Source of the DNA: Oryzisolibacter sp. LB2S
GTDB taxonomy: Bacteria > Pseudomonadota > Gammaproteobacteria > Burkholderiales > Burkholderiaceae_C
Reading direction: 5' to 3'
DNA length: 64,000 nt
Assembly: GCF_040732315.1 (NCBI RefSeq)
Contig: NZ_CP160388.1
Span: 3,438,494-3,502,493, forward strand
The position numbers were made by a program, and so were the translations under genes. Below, in pieces: positions 49,591-60,214 of the stretch. The notes beneath the pieces were generated by a model, which did not search any database, was not told the origin of the DNA, and was given only the letters and a program-made list of their open reading frames with translations. Each line of letters opens with the position of its first letter. Positions within the stretch are counted from its first letter, which is position 1.

Positions 49591-50364
49591 ATGTACACCC
49601 ACAACCCACGCCAACTGCAACTGCTCCAGGTTCTGCGCCAGCGCCACAGCGCCAGCGTCGAGGCGCTGGCCGAACAACTGGGCGTCACGCTGCAGACCGT
49701 GCGCCGCGACGTGCAGCGGCTGGCCGAGGAGGGCCTGGTCACGCGCTTTCACGGCGGCGTGCGCATGCCCGGCTCCACGGTGGAGAACCTGGCCCACACC
49801 CAGCGCGAGAACCTCAACGCCGAGGGCAAGGCGCGCATCGCACGCGCGGTGGCGGCCCAGGTGCCCCAGGGCTGCTCGCTGATACTGAACATCGGCACGA
49901 CCACCGAGGCCATTGCGCGCGCGCTCCTGCAGCACCGGGGGCTGCGCGTCATCACCAACAACCTCAACGTGGCCGCCATCCTCTGCGCCAACCCGGACTG
50001 CGAGGTCATCGTCGCCGGCGGCGTGGTGCGCGCGCGCGACCGCGCCATCGTGGGCGAGGCGGCGGTGGACTTCATGCGCCAGTTCCGCGTGGACATCGCC
50101 GTGATCGGCATCTCCGGCATCGAGAGCGACGGCACGCTGCGCGACTTCGATCTGCGCGAGGTGAAGGTGGCGCAGACCATCATCGCCCAGGCGCGCGAGG
50201 TCTGGCTGGCCGCCGACCACAGCAAGTTCGGCCGGCCGGCCATGGTGCAGCTCGCCACGCTGGCGCAGATCGACCGGCTGTTCACCGACGCGCCGCCGCC
50301 CGAGCCCTTCCCCGCCTTGCTGCACGATGCGGCCGTGGAATGCACGGTCGCGCAGCCCCATTGA
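49591..50364 (+). CDS. glpR: DeoR-family glycerol regulator GlpR
   Basis: A 257-residue repressor. The N-terminal helix-turn-helix is [22 protein letters not shown] with the DeoR signature [19 protein letters not shown]. The C-terminal DeoR sugar-phosphate domain (about 75-235) holds the conserved [22 protein letters not shown] and DHSKFGR. Start ATG 49591 gives the normal N-terminus ([19 protein letters not shown]); the frame runs on upstream into operator DNA. Divergent from the importer and followed by glpK 26 bases later. Glycerol-3-phosphate is the expected inducer. Confidence 0.9.
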   Translation: MYTHNPRQLQLLQVLRQRHSASVEALAEQLGVTLQTVRRDVQRLAEEGLVTRFHGGVRMPGSTVENLAHTQRENLNAEGKARIARAVAAQVPQGCSLILNIGTTTEAIARALLQHRGLRVITNNLNVAAILCANPDCEVIVAGGVVRARDRAIVGEAAVDFMRQFRVDIAVIGISGIESDGTLRDFDLREVKVAQTIIAQAREVWLAADHSKFGRPAMVQLATLAQIDRLFTDAPPPEPFPALLHDAAVECTVAQPH

Positions 50365-50390
50365 TCCGAACCACCGACCCGCCGCCCACC

Positions 50391-51890
50391 ATGACCTATC
50401 TGCTCGCCCTCGACCAAGGCACCTCCAGCTCGCGCAGCATCGTCTTCGACACCCGGGGCCACATCGTGGCGCTGGCGCAGCAGGAGCTGCCGCAGATCTA
50501 CCCCCAGCCCGGCTGGGTCGAGCATGACCCGATGGAGATCTGGCGCACCCAGCTGGCCACGGCGCGCCAGGCGCTGGCGCAGGCGGGCATAACCGCCGCG
50601 CAGGTGCGCGCCATAGGCATCACCAACCAGCGCGAGACCACCGTGCTGTGGCACCGCAGGACGGGCCAGCCCCTGCACCACGCCATCGTCTGGCAGGACC
50701 GGCGCGCCGAGCCCACCTGCGCGCGCCTGCGCGAGGCCGGCCACGCGGCCACCATCGCGGCCAAGACCGGGCTGCTCGTCGACGCCTATTTCTCCGCCAC
50801 CAAGCTGCAGTGGCTGCTCGACCATGTGCCCGGCGCGCGCGCCCAGGCCGAGCGCGGCGAGCTCGCCTTCGGCACCGTGGACAGCTGGCTCATCTGGCAG
50901 CTCACGGGCGGGCGGCGCCATGTCACTGACGTCTCCAACGCCAGCCGCACCATGCTGCTGGACGTGCACCGCAACCAGTGGGACGACGAGCTGCTCGGGC
51001 TCCTGAACATCCCGCGCAGCCTGATGCCCGAGGTGCTGCCCTCGGCCAGCGACTTCGGCCACACCCAGGCCGACCTGCTCGGCGGCGCCATCGCCATCGG
51101 TGGCGTGGCCGGCGACCAGCAGGCCGCGCTGTTCGGCCAGGCCTGCTTCTCGGCGGGCATGGCCAAGAACACCTATGGAACGGGCTGCTTCATGCTCATG
51201 CACACGGGCGGGCAGTTCCAGGCCAGCGAAAACGGCCTCATCACGACCAGCGCGGCCCAGCCCGACGCGGCGCCGGCATATGCGCTCGAGGGCAGCGTCT
51301 TCGTCGGCGGCGCCGTGGTGCAATGGCTGCGCGACGGGCTCAACGCGATTCGCGCGAGCAGCGAGGTGCAGCAGCTCGCGCAAAGCGTGCCCGACTCGGG
51401 CGGCGTGATGCTGGTGCCGGCCTTCACCGGCCTGGGCGCGCCCTATTGGAAGCCCGACGCGCGCGGCACCATCACGGGCCTGACGCGCGGCACCACGCTC
51501 GCCCACATCGCACGCGCGGCGCTCGAATCGATTGCCTACCAGAGCGCGGCCCTGCTCGGCGCCATGAGCCGCGACGCCGTGGCCGCGGGCGGCGCCCCCG
51601 TGTCCGAGCTGCGCGTGGACGGCGGCGCCTGCGTGAACGACCTGTTGATGCAATTCCAGGCCGACCTGCTCGGCATCCCCGTCGTGCGCCCGGCCTGCGT
51701 GGAGACCACGGCCCTGGGCGCGGCCTATCTCGCGGGACTGTCCTGCGGCATCTACGCCAGCCAGGAGGAGCTGACCCGCCTGTGGCGCGCCGAGCGCCAG
51801 TTCGTGCCCACCCTGCCCCGGGACCAGGCCCTGGCCCTCATGGCGCGCTGGGAGCATGCGGTGGCGCAGACGGTGCTGCCCACGCCATGA
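50391..51890 (+). CDS. glpK: Glycerol kinase
   Basis: A 499-residue FGGY-family kinase that makes glycerol-3-phosphate from glycerol and ATP. It begins [20 protein letters not shown] (phosphate loop), has [23 protein letters not shown], the FGGY signature regions [14 protein letters not shown] and [17 protein letters not shown], and the C-terminal [19 protein letters not shown]. Traps imported glycerol; GlpD next oxidises the product. Co-oriented with glpR. A 96-base repeat follows the stop. Confidence 0.97.
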   Translation: MTYLLALDQGTSSSRSIVFDTRGHIVALAQQELPQIYPQPGWVEHDPMEIWRTQLATARQALAQAGITAAQVRAIGITNQRETTVLWHRRTGQPLHHAIVWQDRRAEPTCARLREAGHAATIAAKTGLLVDAYFSATKLQWLLDHVPGARAQAERGELAFGTVDSWLIWQLTGGRRHVTDVSNASRTMLLDVHRNQWDDELLGLLNIPRSLMPEVLPSASDFGHTQADLLGGAIAIGGVAGDQQAALFGQACFSAGMAKNTYGTGCFMLMHTGGQFQASENGLITTSAAQPDAAPAYALEGSVFVGGAVVQWLRDGLNAIRASSEVQQLAQSVPDSGGVMLVPAFTGLGAPYWKPDARGTITGLTRGTTLAHIARAALESIAYQSAALLGAMSRDAVAAGGAPVSELRVDGGACVNDLLMQFQADLLGIPVVRPACVETTALGAAYLAGLSCGIYASQEELTRLWRAERQFVPTLPRDQALALMARWEHAVAQTVLPTP

Positions 51891-51898
51891 CGGCGCCA

Positions 51899-51994
51899 CA
51901 AAAAGCATAGCTGCCAGCGCCCATCACACGGTCGTTTCAATGACAAATGCCTTTGAAACGGCCAACTACGGGCGTGAGCAGCTATTCCTTTTGA
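51899..51994. repeat. Long form of the GATAGCTG repeat with inverted ends (after glpK)
   Basis: About 96 bases. The left end AAAAAGCATAGCTGCCAGCGCCC and the right end GGGCGTGAGCAGCTATTCC are imperfect inverted repeats, and the middle holds GTTTCAA ... TTTGAAAC. It begins 9 bases after the glpK stop and is much AT-richer than either neighbour. Could end the glpRK transcript as a hairpin. Confidence 0.75.
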
Positions 51995-52061
51995 CAGTCC
52001 GCACGGGCGCACAATTGGAGCTGACGTACATCAAACCATCGCCCCAACCCAGCTACCGACC

Positions 52062-52898
<837 letters not shown>

Positions 52899-52931
52899 GC
52901 GTGGCTTGGGAGCGGCGCCCCCGGCCGCCGC

Positions 52932-53801
52932 TCAGCGCAGCGCAAACCCCAGCGCCACGCCCGCGAAGATGGCCACGCCAATCCAGTGGCTCTTGCTGAA
53001 GGCGACGAAGCAGCCCTCGCGCGTGCGGCCGCGGATCAGCGTGTAGTGCCACGCCACCTGCGCCGCCGCCACGGCCAGGCCCAGCCACAGCGGCCAGCCC
53101 AGGCCCAGGGGCGCGAGCACCGCGGCCGTGAGCGCCAGGCACAGCACGAAGAACAGCATGATGGCCGCCACGTCGAAGCGCCCGAGCGTGATGGCCGAGG
53201 TCTTCATGCCGATCTTGAGATCGTCGTCGCGGTCCACCATGGCGTACTCGGTGTCATAGGCCAGCACCAGAAACATGTTGGCCAGCCACAGCACCCAGGC
53301 CTGGCCCGGCACGCGGCCCAGCACGGCGGCAAAGGCAATCACGATGCCGAAGTTGAACGCAATGCCCAGAAAGGCCTGGGGCATGGCGAAGAAGCGCTTG
53401 GTGAACGGGTAGAGGATGGTGAAGGCCACGGCCGGCACCGACCAGGCCACGGCCTCCCAGCGCGTGGTCAGCACCAGCGCCAGGGCGACGAGCGCCAGCA
53501 CCGCGCCGACCAGCGCCGCCTCCTTCACGCCGAGCTGACCGCTGGTGATGGGCCGCTCGGTGGTGCGCTTGACATGGCGGTCGAAGTCGCGGTCGGCAAT
53601 GTCGTTGATGCAGCAGCCGGCGCTGCGCATGAGCACCGTGCCGGCCACGAACACGATCAGCAGATGCCAGCCCGGAAAGCCCCCGGCCGCCACCCACAGC
53701 GCCACCAGCGTGGGCCACACCAGCACCAGCCAGCCGGCCGGGCGGTTGAAGCGGATCAGGTCGAGATAGAGGGACAGGCGGCTGCGCGGGGTGGAGGACA
53801 T
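52932..53801 (-). CDS. ubiA: 4-hydroxybenzoate polyprenyltransferase
   Basis: A 289-residue inner-membrane prenyltransferase that attaches the polyprenyl tail to 4-hydroxybenzoate in ubiquinone synthesis. Eight or nine helices are visible. The two Asp-rich motifs are [15 protein letters not shown] (about 66-80) and [17 protein letters not shown] (about 180-196). UbiC is not adjacent, so it may lie elsewhere. It follows the dps gene on the same strand, after the terminator at 53815. Confidence 0.95.
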   Translation of the reverse strand: MSSTPRSRLSLYLDLIRFNRPAGWLVLVWPTLVALWVAAGGFPGWHLLIVFVAGTVLMRSAGCCINDIADRDFDRHVKRTTERPITSGQLGVKEAALVGAVLALVALALVLTTRWEAVAWSVPAVAFTILYPFTKRFFAMPQAFLGIAFNFGIVIAFAAVLGRVPGQAWVLWLANMFLVLAYDTEYAMVDRDDDLKIGMKTSAITLGRFDVAAIMLFFVLCLALTAAVLAPLGLGWPLWLGLAVAAAQVAWHYTLIRGRTREGCFVAFSKSHWIGVAIFAGVALGFALR

Positions 53802-53809
53802 GGGCTGGT

Positions 53810-53863
53810 CAAAAGCAAAAAAGGGCCGAAGCCCTTGTGTATGAAGCGCTGGAAGCTATCAAT
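53810..53863 (-). terminator. Terminator embedded in a GATAGCTG repeat, after dps
   Basis: On the minus strand a repeat copy reads ATTGATAGCTTCCAGCGCTT and runs into the hairpin AAGGGC-TTCG-GCCCTT (53821-53836) with a T run. The TGA of dps is the first part of the repeat (ATTGATAG). This is the clearest case of the repeat supplying a rho-independent terminator. Confidence 0.85.
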
Positions 53864-54398
53864 CTTCTAGCAGCGAGCGCAGCATCCACGCCGTCTGCTC
53901 GTGCACCGTCATGCGCTGGGTGAGCAGGTCGGCCGTGGGCTCGTCGCAGGCCTTGTCGGCCAGCGGGAAGAGCTCGCGCGCGGTGCGGGCCACGGCCTCG
54001 TGGCCAAGCACCAGGATGCGCACCATCTCCAGTGCCTTGGGCGGCTCGGCGGGCGCGTCGGCGATGGAGGCGAGCTTGCCGAACGCCGCATAGGAGCCCG
54101 GCGCCACATGGCCCAGCGCGCGGATGCGCTCGGCGATCGGGTCGGCCGCGTTCCACAGCTCGGTGTACTGCTCCATAAACATGGTGTGCAGGGTGTTGAA
54201 CATGGGCCCCGTCACGTTCCAGTGGAAGTTGTGCGTGGTCAGGTACAGCGTGTAGGTGTCGGCCAGCAGGCGCGACAGCCCCTGTGCGATGGCGGCGCGG
54301 TCCTTGTCGCTGATGCCGATGCGGATGCCGGGTGCGGCGATGCCCTGTTCGGCGGCGGAGGTCTTGGGTGCCTTGGTGGTTTTTGTGGCTTTGGCCAT
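53859..54398 (-). CDS. dps: Dps-family DNA-binding ferritin
   Basis: A 179-residue protein that stores iron and shields DNA during oxidative stress. A Lys/Thr/Ala-rich tail (residues 1-18) may bind DNA. The Dps core has the ferroxidase motif [20 protein letters not shown] and [19 protein letters not shown], with the His and acidic residues in place. It lies downstream of oxyR (95 bases, same strand), and E. coli dps is OxyR-activated. Start ATG follows AAGGAGTGAACA. Confidence 0.93.
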   Translation of the reverse strand: MAKATKTTKAPKTSAAEQGIAAPGIRIGISDKDRAAIAQGLSRLLADTYTLYLTTHNFHWNVTGPMFNTLHTMFMEQYTELWNAADPIAERIRALGHVAPGSYAAFGKLASIADAPAEPPKALEMVRILVLGHEAVARTARELFPLADKACDEPTADLLTQRMTVHEQTAWMLRSLLED

Positions 54399-54493
54399 TG
54401 TTCACTCCTTGGTTGACATGCAACAACTGTAGCGCACTGACGTGGCCGCGCCATGACTTGTGGCAATCACCGGCATAGCCATCGACGGCCCGA

Positions 54494-55459
54494 TCAGCTC
54501 AGGCGCTTGACGCCCGGCAGCTCGCAGGCATAGATGGCGTTGCGCAGCGCGGCGATGGCCTCGTAGCGCGTGAAGCTGCGCCGCCACACCAGCACCACGC
54601 GGCGCATGGGCGGGGCGCTGCCGTCGGTCTCGACCACGGGCAGGTAGCGGATATGCGCGTCGTCACTCTTGCGCCGGCGCGCGCCCGTATGCAGCGCGTC
54701 GCGCGGCACGGACAGGCGCGGCACCAGTGTCACGCCCATGCCGGCCGAGACCATGTGCTTGATGGTCTCGAGCGACGAACCCTCGAAGGTGCGGCGTATG
54801 CCCTCGGCATTGCTCGCAAAACGCGCGAACTCGGGGCAGACCTCGAGCACATGGTCGCGAAAGCAGTGTCCCGCGCCGAGCAGCAGCATGGTCTCGTTCT
54901 TGAGCTCCAGCGCCGACACCGACCTGCGCTCGGCCAGCGGGTGGCTGGCGGGCACGGCCGCGAGAAAGGGCTCGTCATACAGCGGCGCGATGGCCAGGCC
55001 CGTGTCGGGAAAGGGCTCGGCGAGGATGGCGCAGTCGATCTCTCCCGTGCGCAGCATCTCCAGCAGCTTGACCGTGAAGTTCTCCTGCAGCATCAGCGGC
55101 ATCTGCGGCGTGCGCGCGATGGAGTGGCGCACGAGCTCGGGCAGCAGATAGGGGCCTATGGTGTAGATCACGCCCAGCGTCAGCGGGCCGGCCAGCGGGT
55201 CCTTGCCGCGCTTGGCGATCTCCTTGATCTCGGCCGCCTGCTCCAGCACGCTCTGCGCCTGGCGCACGATCTCCTCGCCCAGCGCCGTCACCGAGACATC
55301 GCCCGCGCTGCGCTCGAAGATCTTCACGTCGAGCTCGTCCTCGAGCTTTTTCACGGCCACCGACAGCGTCGGCTGCGAGACATAGCAGGCGTCGGCCGCA
55401 CGGCCGAAATGCTTTTCGCGCGCGACGGCGACGATGTACTTGAGTTCTGTGAGCGTCAT
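54494..55459 (-). CDS. oxyR: Hydrogen-peroxide-sensing regulator OxyR
   Basis: A 321-residue LysR-family regulator. The helix-turn-helix spans about 5-60 (LKYIVAVAREKHFGRAADAC, QPTLSVAVKKLEDEL). The redox pair is Cys199 and Cys208 in GHCFRDHVLEVC, the very numbering of E. coli OxyR, so it should sense peroxide. Start chosen at MTLTELKYIVAV; the frame extends 23 codons upstream. It is followed by dps and preceded by recG (82 bases), both on the same strand, a common arrangement in this group. Confidence 0.96.
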   Translation of the reverse strand: MTLTELKYIVAVAREKHFGRAADACYVSQPTLSVAVKKLEDELDVKIFERSAGDVSVTALGEEIVRQAQSVLEQAAEIKEIAKRGKDPLAGPLTLGVIYTIGPYLLPELVRHSIARTPQMPLMLQENFTVKLLEMLRTGEIDCAILAEPFPDTGLAIAPLYDEPFLAAVPASHPLAERRSVSALELKNETMLLLGAGHCFRDHVLEVCPEFARFASNAEGIRRTFEGSSLETIKHMVSAGMGVTLVPRLSVPRDALHTGARRRKSDDAHIRYLPVVETDGSAPPMRRVVLVWRRSFTRYEAIAALRNAIYACELPGVKRLS

Positions 55460-55541
55460 GGGATGTTGGGCCGGCTGGGTCGGATCATTGCGCTGTACCG
55501 GGCTGTGGTGCACCACGGCCGCAGACACATTACACCTTCAA

Positions 55542-57659
55542 TCACGCCTTCAGGTAGTCCGATTTTCCACCGAGCCAGCGCTGGACATGCCGCTCGGCCA
55601 GCTGCGGGTGGCGGTCGAGCATCACGGGCGCGACCTCGCGCGCCCAGTCGAGCAGCAGCGTATCGGTGGCCAGGTCGGCAAAGCGCAGCAGCGCGTCGCC
55701 CGACTGGCGCGCGCCCAAAAATTCGCCCGGCCCGCGGATGTCGAGGTCGCGCCGCGCGATCTCGAAGCCGTCATTGGTCTCGGCCATGGCCTTGAGGCGG
55801 TCGCGCGCGGTCTCGCCCAGGCGGCCCGAGTCGCCCGTGGAGTACAGCAGCACGCAGGCCGAGGCCGCCGCGCCGCGCCCCACGCGCCCGCGCAGCTGGT
55901 GCAGCTGCGACAGGCCGAAGCGCTCGGCATGCTCGATGACCATGAGCGAGGCATTGGGCACATCCACGCCGACCTCGATGACGGTGGTGGAGACCAGCAC
56001 GCCCATGGTCCCGCTCTTGAATTCCTCCATCACGGCCTTTTTCTCGGCCGTGGGCATGCGCGAGTGCAGCAGGCCCACGCTCACGCCCTGCAGGGCCTCG
56101 GCCAGCTCCGCATGCGTGGCCGTGGCGTTGGACAGGTCCAGCGCCTCGCTCTCCTCGATGAGTGGGCAGACCCAGTACACCTGCCGGCCCGCGGCCACCT
56201 GCGCGCCTATGCGTTCGACGACCTCGTGCCGGCGGCTGTCGGCGATGAGCTTGGTGACCACGGGCGTGCGCCCGGGCGGCAGTTCGTCGATGGTGGACAC
56301 GTCCAGATCCGCGTAGTAGCTCATGGCCAGGGTGCGCGGAATCGGCGTGGCGCTCATCATCAGCATGTGCGGCTCCATGGCGTCGCTGCTGCCGTCGCTG
56401 TGCAGCTTCTGCCGCAGCGCCAGGCGCTGGGCCACGCCGAAGCGGTGCTGCTCGTCGATCACGGCCAGCGCCAGGTTCTTGAAGCGCACCTGCTCCTGGA
56501 TCACCGCATGCGTGCCCACGACCAGGGCCGCGCTGCCGCTCTCGATCCGCTCGAGCATGGCGGCGCGCTCCTTCTTCTTCTGCCCGCCGACGAGCCAGGC
56601 CACCTGCTGGCCGCGCACGGCCAGGAGCGGCTCGAGCCAGCCTATGAGCTTGGCGAAATGCTGCTCGGCCAGGATCTCGGTCGGCGCCATCAGCGCGCAT
56701 TGCCAGCCCGCGTCGATGCACACGGTGGCCGCGAGCGCCGCGACCACGGTCTTGCCCGAGCCCACGTCGCCCTGCAGCAGCCGGTGCATGGGCACGGCCC
56801 GCGCGAGGTCGCGCGCGATCTCCTCGCAGACGCGGCGCTGCGCGGCCGTGAGGTCAAACGGCAGCCGGGCCAGCAGCTGCTCGTGCAGCGCGCCGGCGCC
56901 GGCCTCGGGCCGCGGGCGCAGCACCGGGGCGCGCAGGCGCGCGCGCTCGCGCTTGGCCGTGAGCTGCGAGAGCTGCTGCGCGAGCAGTTCCTCGGCCTTC
57001 AGGCGTTGCCAGGCCGGGTGGCTGTGGTCCTGCAGCGTGGCCAGCGCCACATCGGGCGTGGGGTGATGCAAAAACAATAGCGATTCGCGCAGACTCCACG
57101 GGCGCTGCAGGCCATTTGTTCTATCAAACCGCGCGAGCGGCGGCTCCAGGCCCGGCGGCAGGGTCTCGGGCAGCTGCACGCGTGAGAGCGCCGTGGCAAT
57201 GGCGCGGCGCAGATAGGCCTGGGGCAGCTGCGCCACCGTGGGGTAGACGGGCGTGAGCGCCGCGGGCAGCTCCCCTTCGGCCTTGCGGAACGCCGGGTGC
57301 ACCATCTGCCGGCCCCAGAAGCCGCCGCGCACCTCGCCGCGCACGCGCAGGCGCGCGCCCACGGCCAGGGTCTTCTGGTGCGAGGGGTAGAAGCTGAAGA
57401 AGCGCAGTTCGCAGCTGCCCGTGCCGTCCTCCACCGTCACCACGAGCTGGCGGCGCGGGCGCAGCTGCACCTCGCTGGCCGTGACCGTGGCCTCGATCTG
57501 CACCGTCTCGCCCTCGCGCGCGCTCCTGATCGGCGTGATGCGGGTTTCGTCCTCGTAGCGCAACGGCAGGTGCAGGGCCAGGTCGATGTCGCGCGTCAGA
57601 CCCAGCTTGACCAGGGCCTGCTGGGCGGGGCTCTTGCGCTCCGTCATCGCCGCCGCCAT
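55542..57659 (-). CDS. recG: ATP-dependent DNA helicase RecG
   Basis: A 705-residue helicase that remodels stalled forks and Holliday junctions. The N-terminal wedge domain holds the OB fold (about 70-160). Walker A GDVGSGKT and DEQH (AVIDEQHRFGVAQR) are followed by motifs MMSATPIPRTLAM, STTVIEVGVDVPNASLMVIE and QLHQLRGRVGRG. Start is ATG 57659 (MAAAMTERK) or 57647. A copy of the dispersed repeat (57067-57124) lies in frame in the wedge-to-helicase linker (NGLQRPWSLRESLLFL). Operon with oxyR is possible (82-base gap). Confidence 0.95.
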   Translation of the reverse strand: MAAAMTERKSPAQQALVKLGLTRDIDLALHLPLRYEDETRITPIRSAREGETVQIEATVTASEVQLRPRRQLVVTVEDGTGSCELRFFSFYPSHQKTLAVGARLRVRGEVRGGFWGRQMVHPAFRKAEGELPAALTPVYPTVAQLPQAYLRRAIATALSRVQLPETLPPGLEPPLARFDRTNGLQRPWSLRESLLFLHHPTPDVALATLQDHSHPAWQRLKAEELLAQQLSQLTAKRERARLRAPVLRPRPEAGAGALHEQLLARLPFDLTAAQRRVCEEIARDLARAVPMHRLLQGDVGSGKTVVAALAATVCIDAGWQCALMAPTEILAEQHFAKLIGWLEPLLAVRGQQVAWLVGGQKKKERAAMLERIESGSAALVVGTHAVIQEQVRFKNLALAVIDEQHRFGVAQRLALRQKLHSDGSSDAMEPHMLMMSATPIPRTLAMSYYADLDVSTIDELPPGRTPVVTKLIADSRRHEVVERIGAQVAAGRQVYWVCPLIEESEALDLSNATATHAELAEALQGVSVGLLHSRMPTAEKKAVMEEFKSGTMGVLVSTTVIEVGVDVPNASLMVIEHAERFGLSQLHQLRGRVGRGAAASACVLLYSTGDSGRLGETARDRLKAMAETNDGFEIARRDLDIRGPGEFLGARQSGDALLRFADLATDTLLLDWAREVAPVMLDRHPQLAERHVQRWLGGKSDYLKA
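57067..57124. repeat. GATAGCTG dispersed repeat inside recG (divergent copy)
   Basis: AAAAACAATAGC, then 20 bases, then GCGCTGCAGGCCATTTGTT matches the copy at 61101 in order and spacing, about 35 of 50 bases identical. It is in frame in recG and encodes part of the linker before the helicase domain. AT-richer than the surrounding coding DNA. Confidence 0.5.
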
Positions 57660-57741
57660 GGCGCAGGCGCCGGCGCTGCCGCCTCTGATACACAGCAACA
57701 ATTAAAATATCTGGTTACCAACTTCATTGTGACCAAGCTTC

Positions 57742-59007
57742 ATGCTCAAGCGCATCGACGTGCGGCATCTCAGTCTGGGAATGTACCTGCACGAGTTCTG
57801 CGGCTCATGGATAGAGCACCCGTTCTGGCGGACGCGCTTCCTGCTGGAGGATGCGCAGGATCTGGCACGCATACGCGAGACGCAGATCCGGGAGGTGTGG
57901 ATAGACACGGACAAGGGCCTGGACCTGCCCGAGAGCGCCACGCCTGCCGCTGCGACCGCCCCCACGGCGGCCAAGACACCGGTCCACGGCGATGACGCCC
58001 AGCCAGCCCCGCCGCCCACGCCCTCACCTGCGCCTCTCCCCGCAGCCGCAGAGCCCGCGACGCTGCACGAGGAGCTGCACCGCGCGGCCGCCATCTGCGC
58101 CCATGCCAAGGAGGCCGTCATCTCCATGTTTGCCGAGGCGCGCATGGGCCAGGCCATAGACCTCGCGGGCGCGCAGGATCTGGTCAACGACATCTCCGAC
58201 TCGGTGCGGCGCCACCCCCATGCGCTGCTGAGCCTGGCGCGCGTCAAGACGGCGGACGAGTACACCTACATGCACTCGGTGGCGGTGAGCGCGCTGATGG
58301 TGGCGCTGACGCGGCAGATCGGCCTGGACGAGGACGGCTGCCGCATGGCGGGCCTGGCCGGCCTGCTGCACGACCTGGGCAAGGCCCAGATTCCGCTGGA
58401 GATACTGAACAAGCCCGGCAGGCTCACCGACGAGGAGTTCGCCATCGTGCGCTGCCATCCCGCGATCGGCCACGCCATGCTGCAGGGCAACGGCGTGCCC
58501 CCTCCCGTGCTCGACGCCTGTCTGCACCACCACGAGAAGATCGACGGCACGGGCTATCCGGACCGGCTCGCCCAGGACGACATCGGCACGCTGGCGCGCA
58601 TGACGGCGATCTGCGACGTGTACGACGCCGTCACCTCCCACCGCCCGTACAAGCGCGGCTGGGACCCTGCCGAGGCGCTGCGCCGCATGGCGGAGTGGAC
58701 GCGCGGCCATCTGGACAGCCGGCTGTTCCAGGCCTTTGTCAAAAGCCTGGGCATCTACCCCGTGGGCTCGCTGCTGCGCCTGAGCTCGGGACGCCTGGCG
58801 GTCGTCACGCGGCAAAGCGATGAGTCCCTCACCACGCCCCATGTGCGCGTGTTCTTCTCCACGCGCTCGGGCATGCGCATCCCACCCTACGAGCTCGACC
58901 TGTCGGCACCCGACTGCAGGGAGCGCATAGCGGGGCGCGAAGACCCCGAGCGCTGGCAGTTCCCCGATCTGGACCGGCTCTGGGCCGATACCCCGCACCC
59001 GCCCTGA
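57742..59007 (+). CDS. HD-GYP c-di-GMP phosphodiesterase with DUF3391 N-terminus
   Basis: A 421-residue cytoplasmic signalling enzyme that should hydrolyse cyclic di-GMP. The DUF3391-type N-terminus (1-60, MLKRIDVRHLSLGMYLHEFC) leads to a Pro/Ala linker (about 68-105). The HD-GYP domain follows: HSVAVSALMVALTRQIG, HDLGK (from about residue 209), HHHEKIDGTGYP and DVYDAVTSHRPYK. All metal-binding residues appear to be present. Divergent from recG, 82 bases apart, and followed by queA. It may act against the diguanylate cyclase at 19995. Confidence 0.93.
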   Translation: MLKRIDVRHLSLGMYLHEFCGSWIEHPFWRTRFLLEDAQDLARIRETQIREVWIDTDKGLDLPESATPAAATAPTAAKTPVHGDDAQPAPPPTPSPAPLPAAAEPATLHEELHRAAAICAHAKEAVISMFAEARMGQAIDLAGAQDLVNDISDSVRRHPHALLSLARVKTADEYTYMHSVAVSALMVALTRQIGLDEDGCRMAGLAGLLHDLGKAQIPLEILNKPGRLTDEEFAIVRCHPAIGHAMLQGNGVPPPVLDACLHHHEKIDGTGYPDRLAQDDIGTLARMTAICDVYDAVTSHRPYKRGWDPAEALRRMAEWTRGHLDSRLFQAFVKSLGIYPVGSLLRLSSGRLAVVTRQSDESLTTPHVRVFFSTRSGMRIPPYELDLSAPDCRERIAGREDPERWQFPDLDRLWADTPHPP

Positions 59008-59085
59008 CGGGCGCAGGGTACCGCGGGATTTGGGACAATCGCCGGCTTCTTCTTGGAACGGGCCCGTCCGGCCCTCAAGCAACGC

Positions 59086-60183
59086 ATGTCCTCCCCATCC
59101 CACCCGTTCACGCTCAGCGACTTCGACTTCGCGCTGCCCGAATCCCTCATTGCCCAGCATCCCGCGCCCGAGCGCAGCGCCTCGCGCCTGCTCGACGCGC
59201 GCAGGCATCCGCCCACCGACCGCATCTTTCGCGAGCTGCCCGAGCTGCTCGCGCCCGGCGACCTCGTCGTCTTCAACGACACGCGCGTGCTCAAGGCGCG
59301 CTTGTTCGGCGAGAAGGCCAGCGGCGGCCGGCTGGAGCTGCTCATCGAGCGCGTGCTCACGCCCGGCGAGGTCGTGGCCCACATGAAGGTCAGCAAGAAG
59401 CCGCTGCCCGGCGCCACCGTGCACCTGGCCGGCGGCCTGGCCGCGGGAGGGTTCGACGCGCGCCTGCTCGGGCGCTGGCCCGACGCCGACGGCCCGCTGT
59501 TTCGCTTCGAGCTGCAGGGCCCGGCGGGCGAGAGCGCCTGGGAGCTCATGCAGCGCCACGGCCACCTGCCGCTGCCGCCCTACATAGAGCGCCAGCAGAA
59601 CGCCGCTCACGACCCCGACGCGGCCGAGGACGCCGAGCGCTACCAGACGGTGTTTGCGCGCACGCCCGGCGCCGTGGCCGCGCCCACGGCCGCGCTGCAT
59701 TTCGACCAGGGGGTGCTGGATGCGCTGGACGCGCGCGGCATCGAACGCGCCAGCGTCACCCTGCATGTGGGTGCGGGCACCTTCCAGCCCGTCAAGACCG
59801 AGAACCTGGCCGAGCACCGCATGCACAGCGAGTGGTACGACATCCCTGCGGCCACGCTGGCCGCCCTGGAGCGCTGCCGCGCGCGCGGCGGGCGCGTGGT
59901 GGCCGTGGGCACGACCACGGTGCGCACGCTCGAGTCCTGGGCCCAGACCGGCCGGACCACGGGCGACACCAGCATCTTCATCACGCCGGGCTTCGGCTTC
60001 CGGGTCGTGGATCTGCTCATCACCAACTTCCACCTGCCCAAGAGCACGCTGATGATGCTGGTCAGCGCCTTCGCGGGCTACGAGCAGGTGATGGCGCTGT
60101 ACCGCCACGCCATCGCCGAGCAGTACCGCTTCTTCAGCTACGGCGACGCCATGCTGCTCGAGCGCCAGGGCGAGCGCGCATGA
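59086..60183 (+). CDS. queA: S-adenosylmethionine:tRNA ribosyltransferase-isomerase
   Basis: A 365-residue enzyme that turns preQ1 in tRNA into epoxyqueuosine. It begins [20 protein letters not shown] and has [37 protein letters not shown] and [19 protein letters not shown]. Start at ATG 59086. Acts after Tgt, whose gene is at 18637 and not linked here. An EamA transporter follows 31 bases later. Confidence 0.96.
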   Translation: MSSPSHPFTLSDFDFALPESLIAQHPAPERSASRLLDARRHPPTDRIFRELPELLAPGDLVVFNDTRVLKARLFGEKASGGRLELLIERVLTPGEVVAHMKVSKKPLPGATVHLAGGLAAGGFDARLLGRWPDADGPLFRFELQGPAGESAWELMQRHGHLPLPPYIERQQNAAHDPDAAEDAERYQTVFARTPGAVAAPTAALHFDQGVLDALDARGIERASVTLHVGAGTFQPVKTENLAEHRMHSEWYDIPAATLAALERCRARGGRVVAVGTTTVRTLESWAQTGRTTGDTSIFITPGFGFRVVDLLITNFHLPKSTLMMLVSAFAGYEQVMALYRHAIAEQYRFFSYGDAMLLERQGERA

Positions 60184-60214
60184 GCCCCGGGCCCGCCAAG
60201 CCCCTGCGGTGGCG

